In this document: one piece after another, positions 56,398 to 64,000 of the stretch
Layout of the letters: each line of letters starts with the position of its first letter
Numbering within the stretch: the stretch's first letter is position 1
NCBI GenBank assembly: GCA_944383465.1
Contig: CALWPQ010000033.1
Location: forward strand, 1 to 64,000
Length of the DNA stretch: 64,000 nucleotides
Origin: an uncultured Clostridia bacterium
GTDB lineage: Bacteria; Bacillota; Clostridia; Peptostreptococcales; Anaerovoracaceae
Direction of reading: 5' to 3'
Made by a program: the position numbers and the translations under genes
The notes under the pieces: generated by a model
Seen by the model: only the letters and a program-made list of their open reading frames with translations
What the model was told of the DNA's origin: nothing
Databases searched by the model: none

Positions 56398-57567
56398 TTA
56401 CTTCACTTCTATAAGTTTAACACCGTCAGCTATGAACGTTATTTCCGTTCCGCTCGTTATTTTTGCTGTATTTTCCGTATTCTTATCGAATATGTAATAA
56501 ACCGTTTCCCTGCCAACACCTTTATCATCGACCTGCACACCAACTTTTATTACATCGGAGGTGATGTTTTCTGTAGATTTTATTGTGCCTTTTAATGCTT
56601 CCGGTGTACCTACAAGAAAAATCTGCGGCGTTTCACCGCTTGCCGTACTTATACCCGATACGGCGCTGCAACCGGTTTCATTTCCTATTACTGTAGCTTC
56701 GCTCGAAAATCTCAGTTGGTCACTTTCCGGTTTCGCTCCCGCTGCGATTTTATAATTATACATTTCTTTAGTAATGTCGTACTCCGCCCCTGCGTTGTTA
56801 AAAACCCTATTGCTTATCGCCGCAAACTCGCTTCTCTTAACACCCGCGCTTGGCTGGAACGCAACTGTTCCGTCAGGCTGCCATGAGCCCTTCATAATTC
56901 CGTGTCTGTAAAGCATATCGACATATTTTGCCGATGCATCGTCTATTTGCGATGCGTCTGTAAAAGGCAGATAATATGCGCCTGCCGCCTGTTTATCGAG
57001 CGCCTTTGCCGTCCATATTGCAACAGCAAGGCGTGGCGCCGGATTGCCGAGCTTTGTATTTGCATCCACAAAATACGCAAGCTCACTTTCTTCTATTATA
57101 TTATATTCAAGAACGTATGCAACATAAACTTTTGCCCAATCAGCTATGTTCGCTGTACTTAAGGCTTCGCTGTGCTTTTCAACGAGCGCAGCCTGCTGCT
57201 CTTCTGTAAGAGCACTTTGTCCTGCTGCCTTGGCACTGTCTGTCTGCCCTGCACCTGCATCTCCGTCTGTTCTGAGTTTTCCTGCGGCCGCCAGCGCCCT
57301 GTACAGCATCGTCGCCGCTTCTTCATAGCTCACCTGATTTTCAGGATAAAACACATGTGTGCCTCCAGCAGCATCATATCCGTTTACAATGCCCTTCTGC
57401 GCCGCAAAATCTATATCATCGTATGCCCAATAGCCCGCCGCTACATCCGTAAAACTTACAGTCGCGGCCGCAGCCTCCCGCGGTTCTGCTCCTAAAAACG
57501 GCATACCGCTTATGATTACAGCAGCAATCGCTGCTGCGATTACTGATCTTCCTGTTTTTCTTTTCAT
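56398..57567 (-). CDS. Secreted S-layer-homology (SLH) domain protein
   Basis: 389 residues. A signal peptide is clear (MKRKTGRSVIAAAIAAVIISGMPF..., AAAA cleavage site near 34). Three SLH-like repeats follow: about 38-95 (FTDVAAGYWAYDDIDFAAQKGIVNG), 130-185 (weaker, ADWAKVYVAYVLEYNIIEE) and 200-262 (FTDASQIDDASAKYVDMLYRHGIMKG...EFAAISNRVF). The last 110 residues are a small beta domain of unknown type. SLH modules bind pyruvylated wall polymers, so this protein is probably wall-bound. It is followed by the LCP gene's product in the same direction (46 bases downstream of its stop), which may share its transcript. Confidence 0.9.
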   Translation of the reverse strand: MKRKTGRSVIAAAIAAVIISGMPFLGAEPREAAAATVSFTDVAAGYWAYDDIDFAAQKGIVNGYDAAGGTHVFYPENQVSYEEAATMLYRALAAAGKLRTDGDAGAGQTDSAKAAGQSALTEEQQAALVEKHSEALSTANIADWAKVYVAYVLEYNIIEESELAYFVDANTKLGNPAPRLAVAIWTAKALDKQAAGAYYLPFTDASQIDDASAKYVDMLYRHGIMKGSWQPDGTVAFQPSAGVKRSEFAAISNRVFNNAGAEYDITKEMYNYKIAAGAKPESDQLRFSSEATVIGNETGCSAVSGISTASGETPQIFLVGTPEALKGTIKSTENITSDVIKVGVQVDDKGVGRETVYYIFDKNTENTAKITSGTEITFIADGVKLIEVK

Positions 57568-57612
57568 ATCCTTACCCCTTTTATTTTCTCGCCTTTTACA
57601 GCTTCAGCTTCT

Positions 57613-58761
57613 CTATTGCGTCTCAACGCTCTCGACAGCGCCGCCGCTTATCGCGCCGTCCGTAGTCTCTTCCTCAGGTTGCAGCGAATATATCTCGCGC
57701 AGCATATCCTCTATTCCCTGCTGCTGCGGATATACATACCAAGGAGGCTCCTGCTGCAGTGTATGCGGCATAGTGTACGTCGTAATATTTTCCGCTTCTA
57801 TGCCAAGCGCTTTTGTTCCGAGACTCAATATCGCTTTGTACGTCAGATTTGAATCTATTTCCTGAAATGCTACATCGGCTACTTTAAGTATACCATAATC
57901 TATCGCCTGCGACATAGCATTTTTCATCCACACCTGCTGCGCCTTTATTCTTCCGATATCGCCCTCTGCATAGCCTTTTCTGTATCTTAGGAATTTTACC
58001 GAATCATCGCCGTTTAAAGTCTGCTGACCCGCTTTAAGATGTATGTGCAGAGGCGGATCGTCCCATTCATCGTCATAGTCCAAATCCTTTTCGAGATACA
58101 TCGGCACGCCGCCCATTTCGTCCACTATTTTTCTGATGTCATCGTACTCAATTACCGCATAATAATTTATAGGTATTCCGCAGAGCACATCGCTTACAGC
58201 TTTTGCCGTGTTGAGCGGATCGCCCCTGTATGCGGCATTTATTTTAAGCTGCGCGTAATCCGTTTCTGCATATCCAGGTCTATAGTAATACGTGTCGCGG
58301 GGTATTGAAATTATGTCCACATGTTTTGTTTCCGGATCAAAGCTTCCGAGCATAAGTACATCCGTAAGCGGTGGGTTTACGCCCATAAGCAGTATGTTGA
58401 TTCTTTCTGAATCCGAAAACTCCGTAAAAAATGGGCTTTCCGGGTCTACAAGCACTTCAAATTTTACTTCATTGTCCTGTCCTAAATTGATACTGCCCTT
58501 AAACGGACTTGTTTCCAAGAATGCGTTAATGGCAAACGCTGCCGGTATTAACACTATGAGAAATATAATAAGTGTTGTTGCAAATATCCTGATAAACCGT
58601 TTCTTTTCTTTTTCATTTCTTTCCGCTTTTACACTGCTTGAGATATTGCTTTTTCCTTTTCCCTGTGCGCGAGCTGCTTTTCTTTCTTCCTTCTGTCTCT
58701 TTTTTGCGAGCTTTATTACCCTCTTTTCGTGTCTCCTCTGTCTTTTTCTTTCTGCGTTCAT
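57613..58761 (-). CDS. LytR-CpsA-Psr (LCP) family wall-polymer ligase
   Basis: 382 residues. A basic cytosolic tail (1-56) and one membrane helix (57-80) precede the extracellular LCP domain. Visible are NILLMGVN, DVLMLGSFDPETKHVDIISIPRDTY, KINAAYRGDP, VDEMGGVPMYLEKDLDY and FLRYRKGYAEGDIGRIKAQQVW, with the arginines that bind the polyprenyl pyrophosphate. LCP enzymes transfer teichoic-acid-like polymers from lipid carriers to peptidoglycan. It lies upstream of the SLH protein gene. Confidence 0.94.
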   Translation of the reverse strand: MNAERKRQRRHEKRVIKLAKKRQKEERKAARAQGKGKSNISSSVKAERNEKEKKRFIRIFATTLIIFLIVLIPAAFAINAFLETSPFKGSINLGQDNEVKFEVLVDPESPFFTEFSDSERINILLMGVNPPLTDVLMLGSFDPETKHVDIISIPRDTYYYRPGYAETDYAQLKINAAYRGDPLNTAKAVSDVLCGIPINYYAVIEYDDIRKIVDEMGGVPMYLEKDLDYDDEWDDPPLHIHLKAGQQTLNGDDSVKFLRYRKGYAEGDIGRIKAQQVWMKNAMSQAIDYGILKVADVAFQEIDSNLTYKAILSLGTKALGIEAENITTYTMPHTLQQEPPWYVYPQQQGIEDMLREIYSLQPEEETTDGAISGGAVESVETQ

Positions 58762-58917
58762 TGTCAGCTACCTATTTCTCTTTCCCTTTTGCTCTTGTAT
58801 ATATTTTCTTAAACCCTTTCTGTGATCAAATCCAATCCTTAATATTTTACATTATCGCAGCCAAAAAATAAATAGCAAGTGTAAAGAATTATTTATGATT
58901 TCTTAATAAATTATTAC

Positions 58918-58946
58918 TTGAATTGTCATATTAAAACATATATAAT
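58918..58946 (+). promoter_or_regulatory. Promoter of the TolC-like gene
   Basis: TTGAAT (58918-58923), 17-bp spacer, TATAAT (58941-58946). Confidence 0.78.
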
Positions 58947-58961
58947 AATGATATTAAGTTT

Positions 58962-59015
58962 CCGACCCGCGGGTCGGCTCATATATGCGGGCAGGAGAAA
59001 GTCCGCCGCATATAT
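58962..59015 (+). other. Two stable hairpins in the leader of the TolC-like mRNA
   Basis: The first is a perfect 16-base palindrome, CCGACCCGCGGGTCGG (58962-58977). The second has a 10-bp stem ATATATGCGG / CCGCATATAT (58981-58990 and 59006-59015) whose loop adds a GGA/TCC pairing. Neither has a T run after it, so they are not terminators. No known riboswitch class recognised. Confidence 0.6.
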
Positions 59016-59050
59016 TATATATGACATTAAAAAATAAAGGGGAAAAAGAT

Positions 59051-60229
59051 ATGAAAAAAGCGCTCAGTTTTATTTTAGTATTAACACTTGTATTTGGCAG
59101 CACATCTGTAATATTTGCTGATTCTGCACAGACAGCAAGCTCGCCTGCATTTACTTTCAGCGGTGAGGAAATAAAGCTTTCTCTTGACGAAGCAATAGAA
59201 AGAATGACGACTACAGGCCCGGCTTTTGAATCCGTAATGCTCACAAAGGACGGCAACGACGCGGCGGCAAGAGGTCAGTTTGAAGCGATAAAGGCAATAG
59301 AAGAAGCCCGCGATCAATACAAAGCTTTGACTCCGGAGCAGCAGGCAGCCCTCGGCGGTGTAAGTGTTCCTTCTTTGAACTCGCTTACAGGCAAACAGGC
59401 TACTCTCGCCAAAGAATACTACAAAAATTACTCGCCTATCGCGTACGAGGCAGGCATAAACGGTATTAAGAATCAGACCATTCAGGCTTATTACGGACTT
59501 CTTATGAGTCAGGAAAATTATCGTATCGCCAGTGAAAGTACGGATATAAAGAAGACTCTTCTCGATAATACGAAGAAAAAATTTGACCTCGGTGTAGCTT
59601 CAAAGATGGATGTACTGCAAGCGGAAAACGCTTACCTTTCGGCTCAGCAGGCTGAAGCTGAAGCTTTGACATCCCTTACCACTGTAAGAATGCAGACAAA
59701 TATGGCGCTCAACTATGACACACTCCAGAATCTCACGCTGACAGACAGCCTCACATTAGTAACAGCTCCGTCAATCGACCTCGACAGCGCCATTGAATCA
59801 GCACTCACAAACAGAGCAGACGTAATGCAGGCCAAGTACAATATGGATAATGCCGAACTCGAATTCAACAGCGTCAAAGCTTATCCGAAAAATTCCGCAA
59901 CATATATGGGTGCTCAGGCTTCGTTTCAGGGACAAAAGCTCGCATATGACACAAAGCTCACAAGTGTGGAAATAGAAATCCGCCAGGCATATATGGAGCT
60001 TGAAGACCTTAAGAAGGCCGTTGATGTTGCACAGTCAACATACGAAAATGCAAAGGAAGCAGCCCGTCTGACTCAGCTTCAGTACGATACGGGAATGTGC
60101 ACGCTTACAGATCTCCAGACGGCTCAGAACAATTCGTCTGCGGCACAGCTCGGCGTATACAGCGCAATTACGAATTACGATCTTGCTGTTTACAGTTTTG
60201 AGTACAACTCCAAGGCCGGAATTTTGTAA
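59051..60229 (+). CDS. TolC-family (outer membrane efflux protein-like) secreted protein
   Basis: 392 residues from the ATG at 59051 (AAAGGGG 6-7 bases upstream), with a signal peptide (MKKALSFILVLTLVFGSTSV, cleavage near FA/DSA). The body is long amphipathic helices in two repeats. Each repeat has the TolC/OEP-type pattern: YYGLLMSQENYRIASES...KKKFDLGVASKMDVLQAENAYLSAQ, then YMELEDLKKAVDVAQSTYENAKEAARLTQLQYDTGMCTLTDLQTAQ. TolC forms the outer-membrane channel in diderms. In a Clostridium-type cell it must do something else, or act as a scaffold. No efflux pump or membrane-fusion gene is adjacent. Confidence 0.88.
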   Translation: MKKALSFILVLTLVFGSTSVIFADSAQTASSPAFTFSGEEIKLSLDEAIERMTTTGPAFESVMLTKDGNDAAARGQFEAIKAIEEARDQYKALTPEQQAALGGVSVPSLNSLTGKQATLAKEYYKNYSPIAYEAGINGIKNQTIQAYYGLLMSQENYRIASESTDIKKTLLDNTKKKFDLGVASKMDVLQAENAYLSAQQAEAEALTSLTTVRMQTNMALNYDTLQNLTLTDSLTLVTAPSIDLDSAIESALTNRADVMQAKYNMDNAELEFNSVKAYPKNSATYMGAQASFQGQKLAYDTKLTSVEIEIRQAYMELEDLKKAVDVAQSTYENAKEAARLTQLQYDTGMCTLTDLQTAQNNSSAAQLGVYSAITNYDLAVYSFEYNSKAGIL

Positions 60230-60274
60230 AAGTCTATTTCAGATATAAGCTGCGGCTTTTGCCCGCATAAATAC

Positions 60275-60312
60275 AGAGCCCGCCCTGCATAAAATGCAAA
60301 GCGGGCTCTTTT
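60275..60312 (+). terminator. Rho-independent terminator after the TolC-like gene
   Basis: AGAGCCCGC-C-TGCAT / ATGCA-AA-GCGGGCTCT stem followed by TTTT. Confidence 0.9.
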
Positions 60313-60345
60313 AACTTTCATTATGTCTTTTCCTTCTGCTGCGTC

Positions 60346-61368
60346 CTATTTGAAAACGCGTACCATATCGCGTGTAATTTCACCGAGCGAATACGCCCCG
60401 CACATCGCCATTGTATCAGCAAGCTCAGCACCGATTTTTTCTATGTAGCACCTAACGCCTTCTTCGCCTCCGCCGTATACCGCCGTCACAAACGGGCGGC
60501 AGATAAGTACGCCGTCCGCGCCGAGCGCAAGCGCCTTAAACACATCCGTACCGCTTCTGATGCCGCCGTCGACAAACACTTTTGCTCTTCCCTTCACAGC
60601 TTCTGCAATTTCCTCGAGCACCTCCGCCGTAGCCGGACACTGATCGAGCACGCGGCCGCCGTGATTTGAAACCACAATGGCGTCGGCCTGCGCCGCAATG
60701 GCTTTTTCAGCCGTCTTCACATTCATTACTCCTTTGATTATGAACGGTACTCCCGCCATCTTTATTATTTCTCTGAGCTCATCGACGCTCTTGCTGCCCG
60801 CAGGCGGCGTCATATTTTTGAGAAACGGCAGTCCCGCCGCATCTATATCCATGGCCATCGCAAACGGATTTGATTTCCTTACAAGCTCCATTTTCTCGCG
60901 CACTGTATCTGCATTCCACGGCTTTATTACAGGTACACCGATGCCCCCTGCTGCTGCAATCGCAGGTGATGCCGCTGCCATTACTTTCGGGTCGGTGCCG
61001 TCGCCCGTAAACGCCGCAATTCCTGCTTCGCAGCACGCCTTTACAAGCACATTGTTATATGTCATATCCGTGTATTTTTCGCTGTAATGCAGATTAACGG
61101 CACCTACCGGCCCTGCAAAAAACGGATACTTAAATGACTTGCCAAAGATACTGAATTCCGTGCTAACCTCACGATTTTCAGTAATAGTGTCCATTTGCAC
61201 TCTGATATCGCGCCACTTTTTATAATTCCTGATAGCAGTGTCGCCCATACCTTTTGAGCCCGGCCCCGGAATTTTATTGCCGCATGCCAGACCGTCACAT
61301 ATGCTGCACGCCTTGCACTTGTCGCCTATGCACTCCCGCGCTGCTTTTACCACTTCATTGTAATCCAT
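60346..61368 (-). CDS. FMN-dependent alpha-hydroxy-acid dehydrogenase with N-terminal cysteine motif
   Basis: 340 residues. The catalytic part is a TIM-barrel FMN enzyme of the lactate/glycolate oxidase family, with ADAIVVSNHGGRVLDQCPAT (the catalytic His and substrate Arg), KVFVDGGIRSGTDVFKAL and the early FAGPVGAVNLHYSE. The start carries five cysteines (13, 18, 21, 24, 29: CIGDKCKACSICDGLACG) not found in the classical enzymes, suggesting a metal or iron-sulfur site. Likely oxidises L-lactate or a similar acid. A promoter with perfect TTGACA is upstream. Confidence 0.88.
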   Translation of the reverse strand: MDYNEVVKAARECIGDKCKACSICDGLACGNKIPGPGSKGMGDTAIRNYKKWRDIRVQMDTITENREVSTEFSIFGKSFKYPFFAGPVGAVNLHYSEKYTDMTYNNVLVKACCEAGIAAFTGDGTDPKVMAAASPAIAAAGGIGVPVIKPWNADTVREKMELVRKSNPFAMAMDIDAAGLPFLKNMTPPAGSKSVDELREIIKMAGVPFIIKGVMNVKTAEKAIAAQADAIVVSNHGGRVLDQCPATAEVLEEIAEAVKGRAKVFVDGGIRSGTDVFKALALGADGVLICRPFVTAVYGGGEEGVRCYIEKIGAELADTMAMCGAYSLGEITRDMVRVFK

Positions 61369-61450
61369 CGTCTTTCCCTCCTATAATAATTTTTTGCTTG
61401 GCATTGCCCTCCGCTTTGTTTTACTTTCCTCTGCAATTCTTCTTCCTTTT

Positions 61451-61480
61451 ATAATAACTTGTTTCATATTTTAATGTCAA
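61451..61480 (-). promoter_or_regulatory. Promoter of the alpha-hydroxy-acid dehydrogenase gene
   Basis: TTGACA (61475-61480), 18-bp spacer, TATTAT (61451-61456) on the minus strand. Confidence 0.72.
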
Positions 61481-61510
61481 TAATCGCTGCTTTAATATTT
61501 CCTATACAAT

Positions 61511-61546
61511 AAGGGCAGCCATATATATATTTTACTGGCTGCCCTT
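61511..61546 (-). terminator. Terminator after glnS
   Basis: An 11-bp perfect stem AAGGGCAGCCA / TGGCTGCCCTT, 36 bases after the glnS stop; the T tract is short. Confidence 0.75.
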
Positions 61547-61582
61547 GTTCTTATTGTTATATCGTTCTGCCGCTTGCCGCTT

Positions 61583-63217
61583 TTACTTTTTCCACGATGA
61601 TTTGAGGTCTACAATTCTGTTAAATACCGGATTTTCCTTACTATACAGCTTTGCGTCAGCTATATAATAGCCGTGGCGGAAAAATTGGAAACGATCCCCC
61701 GCCTTGGCCTTGGCAAGCTCAGGCTCTGCATAACCCTGTATCACCTCAACCGATTTCGGATTAAGCTGATTGTTGCCCTCTTCATCAGGCAGCATCAGAT
61801 ATCCGTAATTTCTGATTGTCACAGGAATGGCCGTCTTTGCGTCTACCCAGTGAATCGTGCCTTTTACCTTTCTGCCTTCAAAGCCCGAGCCCGAACGCGT
61901 CTCCGGGTCATATGTGCAGAGCAGTTCTTTTATCGAGCCGTCTTCGTTTTTCACAACTTCATTGCAGGTGATAAAATATGCGCCTTTAAATCTTACTTCG
62001 TTACCCGGGAAGAGACGAAAATACTTTTTCTCAGGCACTTCCTGGAAATCGGCGCCATCTACCCAAAGCTCACGCGAAAACGGTACCATCCTGCTGCCCA
62101 TTTCCGGCACTTCCTTATTATTTTCTATCTCCATCATCTCTGTCTTATCTTCAGGATAATTCGTAATAATGACTTTGAGCGGATTTTCTACCACATTCCT
62201 CGACTCAACGCGCGTCTTTAAGTCCTCACGCACGCAATATTCGAGAAGTGCCACATCCACCATACTGTTAGCCTTTGATACACCTATACGCTCGCAGAAA
62301 TCCCTTATTGACTCCGGCGTATAACCGCGGCGGCGAAGTCCGGCTATGGTTGGCATTCTCGGATCATCCCATGACTCTACCGCACCGTCATCAACAAGCG
62401 CTTTAAGATATCTCTTGCTCATCACTGTATTTGTAAGATTGAGCCTTGCAAATTCTATCTGCTGCGGCGGTGTTTCCCACCATCCTATTTCGCGGAGCAC
62501 CCAATCGTAGAGCGGCCTGTGATCTTCAAACTCAAGCGTACATATCGAATGTGTTATGCCTTCTATTGCATCCTCGATAGGATGTGCATAATCATACATA
62601 GGATAAATGCACCATTTGTCTCCTGTATTGTGATGCGTTGCATGAGCTATCCTGTAAATTACCGGATCCCTCATATTGATATTGGAGCTCGTCATATCTA
62701 TTTTAGCACGCAGCACTTTTTCTCCGTCCGCATATTTTCCGTCTTTCATTTCCTCAAAAAGTCGGAGATTCTCTTCTACGCTCCTGTTTCTGTACGGAGA
62801 TTCCCTGCCTGGCTCTTTGAGCGTGCCCCGGTATTCCTTTATTTCCTCCGCAGACAGGTCGCAGACATACGCCTTGCCCTTTTTAATGAGCTCTATTGCC
62901 CCTTCATACATTTTATCAAAATAATCAGAAGCCCAAAGACGCTCGTCCCATTCCCAGCCAAGCCACTTTACATCCGCTTCGATGGAATTAATATATTCAA
63001 TATCTTCCTTTACCGGATTTGTATCGTCATATCTTAAATTGCATTTGCCCCCGTATTTTTTTGCAGTCGAAAAGTTAAGGCATATCGACTTTGCGTGTCC
63101 TATATGAAGGTATCCATTTGGCTCCGGCGGAAATCTCGTATATACTTTCCCCCCGTATTTGCCCGTTTCATTGTCTTTTTCTATGATATTATGAATAAAA
63201 TTATTTGATTCCGCCAT
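61583..63217 (-). CDS. glnS: Glutaminyl-tRNA synthetase
   Basis: 544 residues from the ATG at 63217, preceded by GGAGG 6 bases away; the longer frame has no site. Class I synthetase with the HIGH motif at 38-41 in [17 protein letters not shown] and a KMSKS-type [29 protein letters not shown] and the [24 protein letters not shown] block separate GlnRS from GluRS. The C-terminal anticodon-binding beta-barrels are complete. Many Firmicutes lack GlnRS and amidate Glu-tRNA(Gln) instead; some Clostridia have acquired it. Monocistronic with its own promoter. Confidence 0.97.
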   Translation of the reverse strand: MAESNNFIHNIIEKDNETGKYGGKVYTRFPPEPNGYLHIGHAKSICLNFSTAKKYGGKCNLRYDDTNPVKEDIEYINSIEADVKWLGWEWDERLWASDYFDKMYEGAIELIKKGKAYVCDLSAEEIKEYRGTLKEPGRESPYRNRSVEENLRLFEEMKDGKYADGEKVLRAKIDMTSSNINMRDPVIYRIAHATHHNTGDKWCIYPMYDYAHPIEDAIEGITHSICTLEFEDHRPLYDWVLREIGWWETPPQQIEFARLNLTNTVMSKRYLKALVDDGAVESWDDPRMPTIAGLRRRGYTPESIRDFCERIGVSKANSMVDVALLEYCVREDLKTRVESRNVVENPLKVIITNYPEDKTEMMEIENNKEVPEMGSRMVPFSRELWVDGADFQEVPEKKYFRLFPGNEVRFKGAYFITCNEVVKNEDGSIKELLCTYDPETRSGSGFEGRKVKGTIHWVDAKTAIPVTIRNYGYLMLPDEEGNNQLNPKSVEVIQGYAEPELAKAKAGDRFQFFRHGYYIADAKLYSKENPVFNRIVDLKSSWKK

Positions 63218-63245
63218 ATCATTCCTCCAAAAAAATCTTATTTGT

Positions 63246-63274
63246 AGTATACCACAAAGCCCCAATAAATACAA
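63246..63274 (-). promoter_or_regulatory. Promoter of glnS
   Basis: TTGTAT (63269-63274), 17-bp spacer, TATACT (63246-63251) on the minus strand. Confidence 0.65.
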
Positions 63275-63283
63275 TTACGAATA

Positions 63284-63338
63284 CAAAAAAAGGAAGATCC
63301 CCTTCGCACGTCCAAAATGTCCGCCGAAAGGGCTCCTC
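63284..63338 (-). terminator. Terminator after the thiolase gene
   Basis: AGGAGCCCTTTCG pairs imperfectly with GCGAAGGGGATCTTCCT on the minus strand, followed by TTTTTTT. Confidence 0.75.
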
Positions 63339-63392
63339 TAAAAAATTGCAAAATTTATTAAACCTCAACCACAAGATTTTTTATTTTCGCAC

Positions 63393-64000
63393 TTAGTTTC
63401 TCTCTACGATAAGAGCTGTTCCCTGTCCGCCGCCGATGCAGAGCGTAGCAAGGCCAGTCTTTGCGTCTCTTCTTGCCATCTCGTAAAGGAGGGTGATGAG
63501 AATTCTGCAGCCCGATGCTCCAATTGGATGTCCAAGAGCAATGGCTCCACCGTTTACGTTGAGCTTGGAAGCGTCAAATCCGAGTTCCTTGCCAACTGCT
63601 ACCGACTGAGCAGCAAATGCTTCGTTAGCTTCGATGAGGTCGATATCCTTAATCTCGAGGCCAGCCTTTGCAAGAGCCTTCTGAGTTGCAGGAACAGGAC
63701 CGATACCCATGATCTGAGGATCAACACCAGCAGATGCATATGACTTAATTGTAGCCATAGGCTTAATTCCGAGCTCGTCAGCCTTTTCCTTTGACATAAC
63801 GATAACAGCAGCGCCCGAATCGTTGATACCTGATGCGTTAGCAGCAGTTACCATACCGTCCTTCTTAAATGCAGGCTTGAGTCCAGCAATACCTTCAGCT
63901 GTAACTCCTGCTCTTGGGAATTCATCTGTATCGAAAATTTTAGGATCGCCCTTCTTCTGAGGGATTTCTACAGGAACGATTTCGTCCTTGAACTTTCCTG
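63393..64000 (-). CDS. Acetyl-CoA acetyltransferase (thiolase), N-terminal part beyond the window
   Basis: The C-terminal 202 residues of a thiolase; the frame runs off the right edge, so the ATG at 63854 is internal. It condenses two acetyl-CoA to acetoacetyl-CoA, or the reverse in beta-oxidation. Visible are [32 protein letters not shown], the catalytic His in [16 protein letters not shown] and the second catalytic Cys in [19 protein letters not shown]. The residues match ThlA/AtoB of butyrate- and acid-forming Clostridia, but the partners are not in the window. Confidence 0.95.
   Translation of the reverse strand, partial: GKFKDEIVPVEIPQKKGDPKIFDTDEFPRAGVTAEGIAGLKPAFKKDGMVTAANASGINDSGAAVIVMSKEKADELGIKPMATIKSYASAGVDPQIMGIGPVPATQKALAKAGLEIKDIDLIEANEAFAAQSVAVGKELGFDASKLNVNGGAIALGHPIGASGCRILITLLYEMARRDAKTGLATLCIGGGQGTALIVERN

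Larger units (their letters stand above)
58762..59050. other. Intergenic region with a promoter and structured 5' leader of the TolC-like gene
   Basis: About 290 bases. The left 150 are AT-rich with no feature seen. The right part holds the plus-strand promoter (58918-58946) and two strong hairpins (58962-58977 and 58981-59015) in the presumed 5' untranslated region. Confidence 0.6.

Overview
The window looks like chromosomal DNA of an anaerobic, low-to-mid GC member of the Clostridia, most likely a monoderm. The evidence is a SCIFF peptide with its radical-SAM maturase, a SAM-I riboswitch on metK, an oxygen-independent style NAD pathway (nadA/nadB/nadC with a NiaR-type repressor), CwlD, ScpAB, Rho, thiolase, and consistent sigma-A promoters (TTGACA/TATAAT) with AGGAGG ribosome sites. 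A family-level guess (Anaerovoracaceae or relatives) is inference only. No tRNA, rRNA, CRISPR array, insertion sequence or prophage was found.

Layout. 1-1.1 kb: a BlaI/MecI-type repressor diverging from a small secreted protein, with two matching operators in the gap. 1.2-7.4 kb: HD protein, metK with SAM riboswitch, an unrecognised 398-aa protein, a two-domain AraC regulator, CwlD. 7.7-11.8 kb: AlaX editing protein, acetate transporter, an SDR and Ldh2-type dehydrogenase pair. 11.9-14.8 kb: SCIFF operon (scfA-scfB-elaA) and a pseudouridine synthase. 14.9-21.8 kb: PepSY protein, malic enzyme-fumarase-FAD protein operon, a cysteine-rich PyrK-like flavoprotein, a DD-carboxypeptidase. 22-25 kb: threonine ammonia-lyase and an ECF sigma/anti-sigma pair. 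25.1-27.3 kb: scpA-scpB-ybaK. 27.8-33.7 kb: C_GCAxxG_C_C protein, then the divergent NAD regulon. 34-37 kb: CoA-disulfide reductase-rhodanese and a lytic transglycosylase. 37.2-44 kb: the complete F1Fo ATP synthase operon atpIBEFHAGDC. 44.2-48.5 kb: MATE, wecB, wecA/tagO, dCMP deaminase. 48.7-52.5 kb: MFS with TetR regulator, truA, prepilin peptidase. 52.7-56.3 kb: rpmE and the rho-yqhQ-prmC operon. 56.4-60.2 kb: SLH protein, LCP ligase, TolC-like protein. 60.3-64 kb: FMN-dependent 2-hydroxy-acid dehydrogenase, GlnRS, and a thiolase cut by the window edge.

Themes. Central anaerobic metabolism is well represented: malate/fumarate interconversion, threonine deamination, thiolase, hydroxy-acid oxidation, and ATP synthesis by a c-ring that reads as proton type. 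Much of the rest is cell envelope: amidase, carboxypeptidase, transglycosylase, LCP, WecA/WecB and SLH.

The most interesting regulatory observations are (a) mirror-image promoters at 372-601 that carry the same BlaI-like operator in the same place; (b) one 14-bp palindrome at 30755-30768 that serves as the -35 box for both nadA and nadBC; (c) a hairpin attenuator between the SCIFF peptide and its maturase. Less explained are a TolC-like protein with a structured 5' leader, a TruA with an acidic insertion, cysteine clusters fused to two flavoenzymes, and a long rod-like hairpin at 33792-33881. I did not find a convincing wholly new multi-gene system.
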